Assembly (NCBI GenBank): GCA_038106185.1
Contig: JAYODE010000003.1
Coordinates: 1-64,000, forward strand
DNA from: UBA4582 sp038106185
GTDB taxonomy: Bacteria > Pseudomonadota > Gammaproteobacteria > Pseudomonadales > Azotimanducaceae
Length of the DNA: 64,000 nt
Direction: 5' to 3'
Shown in pieces: positions 53,121-61,285 of this stretch. The translations under genes were made by a program, and so were the position numbers. The notes under the pieces were generated by a model. The model did not search any database, had not been told where the DNA came from, and saw only the letters and a program-made list of their open reading frames with translations. How positions within the stretch are numbered: position 1 is the first letter of the stretch; each line of letters starts with the position of its first letter.

Positions 53121-53168
53121 GTTGCGTGTTGCTAATGTTGCGTGTTGCTAATGTTGCGTGTCGCTAAG
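53121..53168. repeat. 16-bp tandem repeat, three copies
   Basis: Three copies of GTTGCGTGTTGCTAAT (the last with two changes) lie in the long gap before the two-component genes. Confidence 0.92.
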
Positions 53169-53587
53169 GGTGGTGCTTAGCCGTTGAGTGAATTGATACT
53201 CAAATGCCTGTCTGCGTTAATCTATCACCCCTATACAAGGAATGGCCCTTTTGGTCTGCCCAGTTGATTCAGTCCGAGGGTTTATTTGCCTCCCAAAGGG
53301 TCTATTTTACTTCTCGCTCTCTGCAGTTGACTGTTTCCGCCTGCTGTTAACTAAGGGTCCTTCGCGCCTTGCTAATGCAGATCTATTCCGCAATCAGTGA
53401 CCAATTCACTCCAAATAAAAGCATCGAAGTCTTCTCACTATGTCTACGTCTACGCCGCGCAGAATTCAGACTATCTTCTGTAACACAAAGGACCAACAAC
53501 AGGCTTGATTGGACAACTTGCCTAATAGCTCGTGTCGGCGCAATCAAAAGCAAAGGCGCTGTGGTGGACACTAAAAAAGGTGGTGCT

Positions 53588-53677
53588 ATGGCATACGCGA
53601 TGTGCTATACCAACGACGTGAAATATCCTTGTGAAATTGAAGCTGCTTGGATATTTCGTCTGCTGGGCTCCCTGTAG
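53588..53677 (+). CDS. Possible 29-residue small protein upstream of histidine kinase
   Basis: An ATG with AAGG seven bases upstream opens a 29-codon frame, MAYAMCYTNDVKYPCEIEAA and so on, that stops 31 bases before the kinase start. It has two Cys and no family match that I know. It may be a leader peptide, a small regulator or a chance ORF. Confidence 0.3.
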   Translation: MAYAMCYTNDVKYPCEIEAAWIFRLLGSL

Positions 53678-53708
53678 CAAGCTCTAACTGGCGCGTGAGA
53701 CTGTACCT

Positions 53709-54842
53709 GTGAGTTTATTCAAAAGAGATGTGCTCTTTCAAAAATTTACTGCTGGTGAAAATGGCGAAGGGACTTTTTGGTCTTTCCAAATAGCTGGTTG
53801 GAGCGCTTATACTTTAGTCACATTTTTTAGTTTCACTTATCTTGAAAACGACATCGCGTCTTTCCAGATTACCCATCTTTTGATGCAGGCTTTTTTAGGT
53901 GTGCTATGTTCCTGGCCTTTGCGCCCCCTGTATGGATGGAGCTTCAAACTCAACATATTTTCACAAATAGTCTTGGCGTTAATCGCGTCCAGCCTGCTTG
54001 CTCTTGTTTGGACTTGTCTGCGCATCCCGTTTTTTATCTGGATATCCGGATTACCGAACATGTGGGACGAGTTCAATGAATGGTTTTACGGCGCCCTATT
54101 CGTGTTTTGGAGCTGGAGCGCTCTATATTTTGTTGTTAAATATTATCTCTTACACAAGTTAGAACACAAACGCTTAGTAGAGGAGATCAGTTTAAAAAGA
54201 GAGGAGCAGCTGAAACGTCTGCAGGCCGAGTCCTCAACCCGAGAAGCTCAGCTACAAATGCTGCGCTACCAGTTAAATCCCCATTTTTTGTTTAACGCCA
54301 TCAATGCCATTAATGCCTTAGTGGTTCTTCAGGAGAATAGTAAGGCGCAGATAATGATTCAGCAATTAAGTAGTTTCTTGCGTCATTCTCTTGATGGCGA
54401 TGCGATTGAAAGCGTGACTCTGGAAGATGAAATTACAATGCTGATGCTGTACCTAAACATCGAAAAAACGCGGTTTGAAGAGCGGCTGGGACTAAAATTT
54501 GAAATAGAGACTGAGGCTAAAAAAGCGCTGGTACCGAGTTTGATTTTGCAACCTATCTATGAGAACTCACTAAAGTATGCTGTGGCTGCTAGCGAGACTG
54601 GCGGATCTATTCGAATGACTGCGCAGGTAACGGATAGTGTATTACATTTGACAATCACGGATACGGGGCCGGGGATAAATGCCTGTAAAGTTCATCAGGG
54701 TCGCGGAATAGGCTTGAGTAATATTCAAAAGAGACTGCAGGTTGCTTATACCTCGAATTACAGCTTTAGTGCTATGGCGAATGAATCCGCTGGATTTTCA
54801 GTAGCAATAAGTATTCCTTATAAAATAGCCGCAAATAACTAG
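53709..54842 (+). CDS. LytS/YehU-type sensor histidine kinase
   Basis: This 377-residue protein starts at a GTG. Four membrane segments lie in residues about 25-150, followed by a coiled-coil and the His_kinase domain with the phospho-acceptor His192 in YQLNPHFLFNAINA. The ATP-binding part has ILQPIYENSLKYAV and TDTGPGI and GIGLSNIQKRL. The short periplasmic loops suggest membrane or lipid-near sensing. It is followed after 10 bases by its LytTR response regulator. Confidence 0.93.
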   Translation: MSLFKRDVLFQKFTAGENGEGTFWSFQIAGWSAYTLVTFFSFTYLENDIASFQITHLLMQAFLGVLCSWPLRPLYGWSFKLNIFSQIVLALIASSLLALVWTCLRIPFFIWISGLPNMWDEFNEWFYGALFVFWSWSALYFVVKYYLLHKLEHKRLVEEISLKREEQLKRLQAESSTREAQLQMLRYQLNPHFLFNAINAINALVVLQENSKAQIMIQQLSSFLRHSLDGDAIESVTLEDEITMLMLYLNIEKTRFEERLGLKFEIETEAKKALVPSLILQPIYENSLKYAVAASETGGSIRMTAQVTDSVLHLTITDTGPGINACKVHQGRGIGLSNIQKRLQVAYTSNYSFSAMANESAGFSVAISIPYKIAANN

Positions 54843-54852
54843 TTAGAAACAT

Positions 54853-55674
54853 ATGCAAAAGCTTCGAACTATCATTGTTGACGATGAAGCACTTGCTCGA
54901 AAATTGTTACGGGCACTGCTGGAACGGGTGCCCGAAATTGAGCTAGTTGCTGAATGCATGAATGGCCGAGAGGCTGTGGCTGCTATTTTAAATTTGGAAC
55001 CAGACCTGGTGTTTCTTGACATTCAGATGCCAGGAAAAAATGGTTTTGATGTCATCAAAGCCCTGCAGGCCGACTTGATGCCAATGATTGTTTTTTGTAC
55101 AGCCTACCAGCGTTATGCTATCGATGCATTTGATCTGCATGCAGTAGACTACTTGCTAAAGCCTGTCGATGAAACCCGCTTGTTACGCGCGGTTAGACGC
55201 GCTGTCGACCGATACCAGGCTGATAGTGAGCTCGGCTATCACAAGCCTTCTTTGATTGGTGCCATTGATGAAATCGCGCAAAGAGTCAACGCTAGTCTTG
55301 ATGCTGCCGATCCGCAAGCGACAGTCGGAGGGCAATGGGTTTCTGAGAGCAAAATCGCTATCAAAGATCAAGATATCACCGTACTGATTGATGCCAAGGA
55401 CATTGATTGGGTAGACGCGGCGGGAGACTATATGTGCGTACACGTCAAAGGCAAGACCTACGTAATGCGCAGTACCCTAAAGTCCCTCATGTCGCGACTC
55501 GATCCGGCAAAGTTCAAGCAAATTCATCGCTCTACAGTGGTCAATCTTGATCGTATTGAGGAGGTTGTTGCCCAAAAAAAAGGGGAATACACCCTACATT
55601 TAGACTGCGAAGAGCGGCTCAAAGTAAGCCGAAATTATCGCGATTCGATCAAAAACTTTCTAGCTCAGCAGTAG
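54853..55674 (+). CDS. LytTR-family response regulator
   Basis: This 273-residue protein has a receiver domain (residues 1-120) with the phospho-acceptor Asp56 in VFLDIQMPG, the acidic pocket VDDEAL and the Lys in LLKPVDE. A LytTR DNA-binding domain follows (about 165-273, with IDWVDAAGDYMCVHVKGKTYVMR and FKQIHRSTVVNL). It pairs with the LytS-type kinase upstream. The next genes on its strand are the polysaccharide-utilisation TonB receptor and GH16, which are its most likely targets. Confidence 0.94.
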   Translation: MQKLRTIIVDDEALARKLLRALLERVPEIELVAECMNGREAVAAILNLEPDLVFLDIQMPGKNGFDVIKALQADLMPMIVFCTAYQRYAIDAFDLHAVDYLLKPVDETRLLRAVRRAVDRYQADSELGYHKPSLIGAIDEIAQRVNASLDAADPQATVGGQWVSESKIAIKDQDITVLIDAKDIDWVDAAGDYMCVHVKGKTYVMRSTLKSLMSRLDPAKFKQIHRSTVVNLDRIEEVVAQKKGEYTLHLDCEERLKVSRNYRDSIKNFLAQQ

Positions 55675-56248
55675 CTTGGCTAGACCCTTAAATCGCCTTC
55701 CAACTTAGCTAATTTGTTGCAGCTAGCTTGCTGCGAGCAAGATGTCTTCCTTAATATCATGCACGCTGTAATGCCCTTCCCTGGCTCAGGGAGATTTGAA
55801 GCACTGAGTCTAGACAAAACAACCTCACAGGGCCTTTTTTTGGCAAACCGTAACGGTACGTTCGAGCTGCCGATTTTTGTAAACTTGCTTGTCACAACCT
55901 GAGCCAGCTTGCTCTCTCGTTATGGCCTCAGAAATTTGACCGCTTCATCGTGACGCGAGTCCCTCTTGGCGCAAATCAGGGCTGACTTGGGGAAAAATGC
56001 GGTATAAGGTCGTGCGCCGAGTGGTCTCTAATGATCGCTACAGGCCGATAGATTGACGATTATAACCACATCAATTCGAGTCATGGTTTACAAGCAATGA
56101 CAACNNNNNNNNNNNNNNNNNNNNNNNNNNNNNNNNNNNNNNNNNNNNNNNNNNNNNNNNNNNNNNNNNNNNNNNNNNNNNNNNNNNNNNNNNNNNNNNN
56201 NNNNGTTTACAAGCAATGACAACAAGCTACTGTAGTTGAGGGGACGTA
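55675..56248. other. Intergenic region between LytTR regulator and TonB receptor
   Basis: No gene is supported. The region includes the N gap at 56105-56204 whose flanks share 19 bases. It probably holds the promoter and regulator sites of the downstream receptor gene. Confidence 0.6.
56105..56204. other. Scaffold gap of 100 N with identical 19-bp flanks
   Basis: The 19 bases before the gap (56086-56104, GTTTACAAGCAATGACAAC) are repeated directly after it (56205-56223). This is probably a false gap between overlapping contigs. Confidence 0.95.
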
Positions 56249-59200
56249 ATGATTTATAAAAAGAAATTGTTAGCCGGTAGTATCGCTCTCGCGCTGCTCG
56301 GAGGGGTGTCACAAAGTTGGGCGCAAGATGCCGCCACCGTGGCCGGCGAAGAGCTTAATGGCAGCGAAACGGTCAATGGAGGGGCTACTTTAGAGGAAGT
56401 GGTTGTTACTGGCATTAGGTCCGGCCTCACGAAGGCAGCCGATTACAAACGCGATTATAATGGTATCGTCGATGCGCTTGTGGCCGAGGATATGGGTAAA
56501 TTTCCTGATGGCAATCTCGCTGAAGCACTGTCTCGCTTGGTGGGCGTCGCAATCGACCGAAGCAACATCGAAGGATCCAAGGTTGCGGTACGTGGTTTCG
56601 GCCCTGAGTTCAATCTTGTGACGCTAAACAACAGGCAAATGCCAACAGTACCTGGATTGTACAACGGTGGTCGCTCTTTCGATTTTGGCGACATATCAGC
56701 GCATGGCTTTGAGTCAGTGCAAGTTTTTAAGACGCCGACTGCACAGTTACCCACTGGTGGTATTGGCTCTACTATCAATATCGTCACCGCGAAACCACTT
56801 AATGCACCAGGTTTCAAAGGATCGTTCAGCGTTGGTGGTGTCTTAGACTCCACCGATACTGAAGATGATATAACTCCAGAGGTCGATTTCCTGGTCAGTA
56901 ACACATTTCTGAACAACCGACTTGGTTTGTTGTTGTCGGGATCTCACCAGGTAAGAAATAACCGTGAAGAAGGGCTACAGGAAACAAGTTGGTTCAACAC
57001 CACGAATATACCTGGCAGAATCGATGGCGCGACGATAAATGCAACCGCTAATCAAAGGGCTGACGGTACTCTGTTCTTTCCGGAAAAAGTTGGCTTCCAG
57101 GTAAAGGACAACGAGCGGACGCGGGATAACGCCCAGGCTACCTTGCAGTACGACGTCAATGAGAAAATTCGAGCAACCCTCGATTACACTTACTCTGCTC
57201 TTGGGTTTACTACCGAAGGCAATCAATTTGGTACCTATCTAGGCGGCTTTAATATGTCGGAAGGCGTGGCAAACAGTCGCGGCGTCATTACCGACTCAGT
57301 CTACTCTTCTAACCCAGATATCTTTGCGTTTCCTACCTACACCCACTCTGCAACGTGGGGTTTTGAAGACAGCACCAACAAATCAGCTGGTTTAAACGTC
57401 GAGTGGGAAGCAACGGATGCCCTGACACTCGCCTTCGACTACCACAACTCATCCGCTGAGAAACTGGGTACGGGTTTGGATAACAGTATCTCTTTTATTA
57501 ATGCCAATTGGGGTGGGTATTTTGGTGTGGCCGGCGGACCCGCAGCTCGAATCAATCGTGTTGATGTAAGCTTTAGGCCTTCAGGCATACCTACCTACGA
57601 CTATGACGTTGTCAATCTCGATAACACTGGGAGTATTATCCCTGGTTATAATGAAATTGACGCGGCTGACATGGGCTCCACAAACGGCACCTTCAATCTT
57701 CAGAAGAAACGTAATGAGCTCCAAGAGTTTCAGTTAGAAGGTAAATGGGAAAACCTGGATGGCATGTTTAGCGATTCATTGAAGTCCATTGAATTTGGCA
57801 TTTCGAAATTGGAGCAGGAAATTCGCGATACGAGAGCGAGTAACTTCATCGTTCAGGGCGCGGGTAACGATGGTACTTCGACAGTCCTAAATTACGGCCA
57901 GTATGATGACGCCATCTTTACCAAGACGTCGCTAGCGGGGTTTATGGACGAAGGCACTACTAACCCCGAGGGCTACTATCTGGCCATTGACGTTCCTGCT
58001 GCCGCCGAGGCTTTCTCGCGCGCGGGTTGGGGACCAGGGAACGATCCGTCATTGTGGTGGGCGCAAAATTACGCTAACTGCGAGATTGTGAGTGATGCAG
58101 CAGGTACCGGATTTACTAATTTGGCAACCGGTCAGCGCGGTGATGACCGGTGTCTATTGAGCCCCGGACCCACTGACGTTGATGGTAAAGTTGAAGAAGA
58201 ATTGACCGCAATCTATGCACAATTCTATTTCGAAAGCGAGCTTAACGGTATGCCTCTCAATGTGTCAGCTGGGTTAAGGTACGAGGACACGAAAACCACC
58301 TCCACCGCACTAAGCCAAATCGCCAGTGATATTAAGTGGACTGTTGATGGCTTCCAGGTTCTTTACAACGGAGAGGTGCCTGTGCCAGTTTCGGCGAAGA
58401 ATTCTTATGTACTGCCCAATTTAAGTTTGAGCTTGGGTGTGAGCGAAAATGGTGTTGTGCGCGCTGCAGCCAGCAAAAGTATTGCTCGAGCAGGCATTAA
58501 TGATCTGCGGTCCGTATTGGCGTTCACTTCGCGGCCATTCGGTGCAAATGCTCAGGCAAATTCTGGCAATCCCGGATTAGAACCTCTGGAATCAAATAAC
58601 TTTGATATCGCTTACGAAAATTACTATGCGGAAGGTAGTTACTTTGCCATCGGCTATTTCAGAAAAGATATCTCAGGCTTTCTGACCTCGCGCATCATCA
58701 CGCAAACTTACGGAACCCTAACAGACCCCTTCTATGGTGACTTTGCTGAAGCCGCCAGAGCTGACATAGCGGCGGGTAATGCTCGAGGTGATACTCCACC
58801 TTGGGCTAACGAACTTCAGCGGTTGTGGTGGAACACCGCTGGCCAACCCGGCAGCATTGGTATTTGCTACGGTGGCGGCTGGGTTTGCCCACCCGAATTC
58901 ATCGTAGGAGAAGCTACAGACCCGCTGGCCCTGATAGATATTGCTCAGCCAGTTAACGGCAAAAGTGGAACTATCGATGGCTGGGAATTAGCGATTCAAC
59001 ATCAATTTGGTGACACGGGTTTTGGTATTAACGCCAATGCAACCTTCGTTGGTGGCGATGTCGAAGCAGATGTCTATTCTCTCGGCGAACAATTCGCTTT
59101 GCCGGGCTTTGGAGATTCAGCGAATTTAGCCGGATTTTATGAAGATGACACCTGGCAGGCAACCATAGCGTGGAATTACAGAGATGAGACCTACGCTGGC

Positions 59201-59413
59201 GTTGAGGGCAGCAACAACCCTATCTTTCTAGAGGCGCGAGGTCAGCTTGATCTTACGGGCTCCTATAAGATAAATGACAACATCACAGTATTTGCTGAGG
59301 CACGTAACGTCACTGATGAACCTGTCAGGCTGTTTGTTCGCTACCCAGAAATGATCTTTTTAGCGCAAGATCACGGCCCCATGTACAAGTTCGGATTTCG
59401 AGCCAACTTGTAG
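56249..59413 (+). CDS. TonB-dependent receptor of polysaccharide-uptake type
   Basis: This 1054-residue protein starts with a signal peptide (residues 1-25, ending SQSWA). The TonB box EEVVVTGI and a plug with DMGKFPDGNLAEALSRLVGVAIDR follow, which is the TonB-Xanth-Caul (TIGR01782) type linked to carbohydrate uptake. It has VRGFGPEFNLVTLNNRQMPT and the usual barrel, ending in the beta-strand GPMYKFGFRANL. GAGGGG precedes the ATG. It is the first gene of a polysaccharide locus with GH16, CBM9-like and phosphorylase-like genes. Uptake of beta-glucan such as laminarin is the best inference, from the GH16 neighbour. Confidence 0.94.
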   Translation: MIYKKKLLAGSIALALLGGVSQSWAQDAATVAGEELNGSETVNGGATLEEVVVTGIRSGLTKAADYKRDYNGIVDALVAEDMGKFPDGNLAEALSRLVGVAIDRSNIEGSKVAVRGFGPEFNLVTLNNRQMPTVPGLYNGGRSFDFGDISAHGFESVQVFKTPTAQLPTGGIGSTINIVTAKPLNAPGFKGSFSVGGVLDSTDTEDDITPEVDFLVSNTFLNNRLGLLLSGSHQVRNNREEGLQETSWFNTTNIPGRIDGATINATANQRADGTLFFPEKVGFQVKDNERTRDNAQATLQYDVNEKIRATLDYTYSALGFTTEGNQFGTYLGGFNMSEGVANSRGVITDSVYSSNPDIFAFPTYTHSATWGFEDSTNKSAGLNVEWEATDALTLAFDYHNSSAEKLGTGLDNSISFINANWGGYFGVAGGPAARINRVDVSFRPSGIPTYDYDVVNLDNTGSIIPGYNEIDAADMGSTNGTFNLQKKRNELQEFQLEGKWENLDGMFSDSLKSIEFGISKLEQEIRDTRASNFIVQGAGNDGTSTVLNYGQYDDAIFTKTSLAGFMDEGTTNPEGYYLAIDVPAAAEAFSRAGWGPGNDPSLWWAQNYANCEIVSDAAGTGFTNLATGQRGDDRCLLSPGPTDVDGKVEEELTAIYAQFYFESELNGMPLNVSAGLRYEDTKTTSTALSQIASDIKWTVDGFQVLYNGEVPVPVSAKNSYVLPNLSLSLGVSENGVVRAAASKSIARAGINDLRSVLAFTSRPFGANAQANSGNPGLEPLESNNFDIAYENYYAEGSYFAIGYFRKDISGFLTSRIITQTYGTLTDPFYGDFAEAARADIAAGNARGDTPPWANELQRLWWNTAGQPGSIGICYGGGWVCPPEFIVGEATDPLALIDIAQPVNGKSGTIDGWELAIQHQFGDTGFGINANATFVGGDVEADVYSLGEQFALPGFGDSANLAGFYEDDTWQATIAWNYRDETYAGVEGSNNPIFLEARGQLDLTGSYKINDNITVFAEARNVTDEPVRLFVRYPEMIFLAQDHGPMYKFGFRANL

Positions 59414-59474
59414 TTTTGTTAGCATCTGCTTGGGAAGGGTCCAACTGAGTAATTGTAGTGGGACCCTCACCAGA

Positions 59475-59516
59475 CTCAAAAATCCGTCGCTCGAAAGGGC
59501 TGCGGATTTTTTTTGC
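59475..59516 (+). terminator. Intrinsic terminator after TonB receptor gene
   Basis: The arm AAAAATCCG (from about 59478) pairs with CGGATTTTT (59503-59511) around a 16-base loop that can fold further, followed by more T. It lies about 60 bases past the receptor stop and before the GH16 start, so partial read-through or a separate GH16 promoter is likely. Confidence 0.75.
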
Positions 59517-59577
59517 TTTGAGAGTGTCAATGAGTCGGACTACGATATTACCCTAAATCCGTTTTTCACGAGGCAGT

Positions 59578-60438
59578 ATGAATCGATCGCTCTACACGAT
59601 CCTGTTTGGGCTGACCCTGTTGTTAGTCGCCGGGTGTAACACAAGACCACAGTCAGCGGCGTCTCTCGAGTCGAGTTGGACTGTTGATTTCTTTGACGAC
59701 TTTGAGAGTTTTGACACCGATAACTGGCAAGATCAGCGGATTTGGGTAAACGCTGAGGACCAATGCTACGTGCCTGACAATCAGTTTAATACGCGGCAAG
59801 TGACAGATGGCACTCTTAAACTGCGGGTCGTTGATCTCGGCGAAAAGCGCCCCTGCGACAATTTTGATAAATTTGGCCAGCAACACCCTGACACGCAGTA
59901 TGTGGCTGGTCGAATAGCGAGCAAGAATCGTGCGGAGTTTATTAAAGGTCGATGGACTGCCCGCTTAAGATTAGAGAACAGTGGTCAGTCTGGGATGTTC
60001 CCGGCATGGTGGCTGTTAGGTGCGCAGAATAACGAGGCTCCCGTAGAGGAGCCTGATGAGACAGTTTGCTGGCCTATGACTGGATCCGGAGAAATTGATA
60101 TTTTTGAACACCACAGTGACGGTGGCCCTGACCATTATGCAGCGCGTGCTATTAAAAACCTGGGGTATTGCGGTGGTGGCGATTGGCAGGCACTAATGTT
60201 GGTACACGCAGTTAAACTCGATGAATTCCATGAGTATTCAGTTGAGTGGGAGCAACAGCATATCGTCTTTCGGTTAGATGGCATGGAAATCTATCGAAGC
60301 TCAGATTTTGATGATCAATTCCCCGAACCCATGTTTGCGATTCTGAATTTCGCCAAGATTAATGATGCTCCTATGACCACCAAACAATGGGTTCTTGAAG
60401 TGGATTGGGTTCGGCACGAAAGTTTTCAGGAGCAATGA
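59578..60438 (+). CDS. GH16 endo-glucanase-like lipoprotein
   Basis: This 286-residue protein has a lipobox LVAGC with Cys20, so it is a membrane-anchored lipoprotein. The GH16 catalytic motif ExDxxE is Glu172, Asp174 and Glu177 in GSGEIDIFEH, the form common in laminarinases and related beta-1,3-glucanases. Other blocks are GRIASKNRAEFIKGRWTARL and MFPAWWLLGA. GAGG precedes the ATG. It probably cuts polysaccharide at the cell surface for the neighbouring TonB receptor. Confidence 0.93.
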   Translation: MNRSLYTILFGLTLLLVAGCNTRPQSAASLESSWTVDFFDDFESFDTDNWQDQRIWVNAEDQCYVPDNQFNTRQVTDGTLKLRVVDLGEKRPCDNFDKFGQQHPDTQYVAGRIASKNRAEFIKGRWTARLRLENSGQSGMFPAWWLLGAQNNEAPVEEPDETVCWPMTGSGEIDIFEHHSDGGPDHYAARAIKNLGYCGGGDWQALMLVHAVKLDEFHEYSVEWEQQHIVFRLDGMEIYRSSDFDDQFPEPMFAILNFAKINDAPMTTKQWVLEVDWVRHESFQEQ

Positions 60439-60459
60439 GCAGGTAGGTAGGAAGGCTGG

Positions 60460-61224
60460 CTAGTCAACCAGCTTGAGGGCACCAAACAAACCGGCATCAA
60501 TCCAGCCTCTATCTTTACCTTCACCTGGAGCAAATTCAGAGCCAATAAAGTTTTCCCTCAATTCACTGCCATCGTTATCGCAATAGGCCACCATTAAACC
60601 TATGACCTTGCCCGCAGAGAGCACCACTGGCTGGTTGTCGACGCCGTCATCCTGATAATTATCCGCGTATACGTCAATACTGACCTCCCAAAGAATAGTG
60701 TCGTTAACCTGCCGCCATCGACTTTCAGTATGGTCAGAATAGTTGCGTGGCTTTTTATCAGTGCCAATGTCAATAGCCTGATTGTCCAGGGAAAAGTGAT
60801 ACGTGAATGCGTTGTGATTGTATTGATGTTCGCCACCAGAATAATCTTCGTCTAAAAACACTTCCAGAGTGTCATCATCCCAATACTGTACAAGCGGATC
60901 ACGGTGAGTATCGATAAGTATGTCGTCGACAAACTCGGCCAAAATGTAGAGCTTGTTGGTCGTCCAAACAACTTTATACCGACCCTGAAAATCTTCTTTG
61001 GAGTACTCCGGGCCAAGCCAGCGCTGATCCAGGACTCGCCAGGCTGCCTTTTGCCAGATTTTTTCGTCTGCCATCCCATCGACCGTTAAGGCTTGCTGCG
61101 CAAAAGGTGCTTGGTAAAGCGACCTGCCTGGGTAGTGAGCACTCGCTGAGTAAGCGGACGAGGTTATTATCGCGGGCACCAGCATGGCCAGAAATAAGCA
61201 CAGTTTAGGTATCATCATTCCCAT
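60460..61224 (-). CDS. CBM9-like carbohydrate-binding protein
   Basis: This 254-residue protein starts at the ATG with GGAAG nine bases upstream; a GTG at 61293 overlaps the next gene and would add 23 residues. Residues 1 to about 28 form a signal peptide (LCLFLAMLVPAIITSSAYS). The mature part is CBM9-like: LTVDGMADEKIWQKAAWR, KVVWTTNKLYILAEFVDD and YWDDDTLEVFLDED. It probably binds glucan ends in the periplasm. It converges on the GH16 gene. Confidence 0.88.
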   Translation of the reverse strand: MGMMIPKLCLFLAMLVPAIITSSAYSASAHYPGRSLYQAPFAQQALTVDGMADEKIWQKAAWRVLDQRWLGPEYSKEDFQGRYKVVWTTNKLYILAEFVDDILIDTHRDPLVQYWDDDTLEVFLDEDYSGGEHQYNHNAFTYHFSLDNQAIDIGTDKKPRNYSDHTESRWRQVNDTILWEVSIDVYADNYQDDGVDNQPVVLSAGKVIGLMVAYCDNDGSELRENFIGSEFAPGEGKDRGWIDAGLFGALKLVD

Positions 61225-61285
61225 TATTAAATTCTTCCACTTTCGCGGTTGCAAAATATCTCCGGTGATTTCCACAAGCCTCACC

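Larger units (their letters stand above)
52962..53708. other. Long intergenic region before the LytS-type gene
   Basis: This 747-base region holds a 16-bp tandem repeat (53121-53168) and a possible 29-codon small ORF (53588-53677). No longer convincing gene is seen. Confidence 0.6.

Noticed and set aside
53369..53677. A 102-codon frame before the LytS-type kinase gene
   Set aside because: The first two thirds look non-coding and have no ribosome site; only the last 29 codons have a fair start, and those are reported as uncertain.
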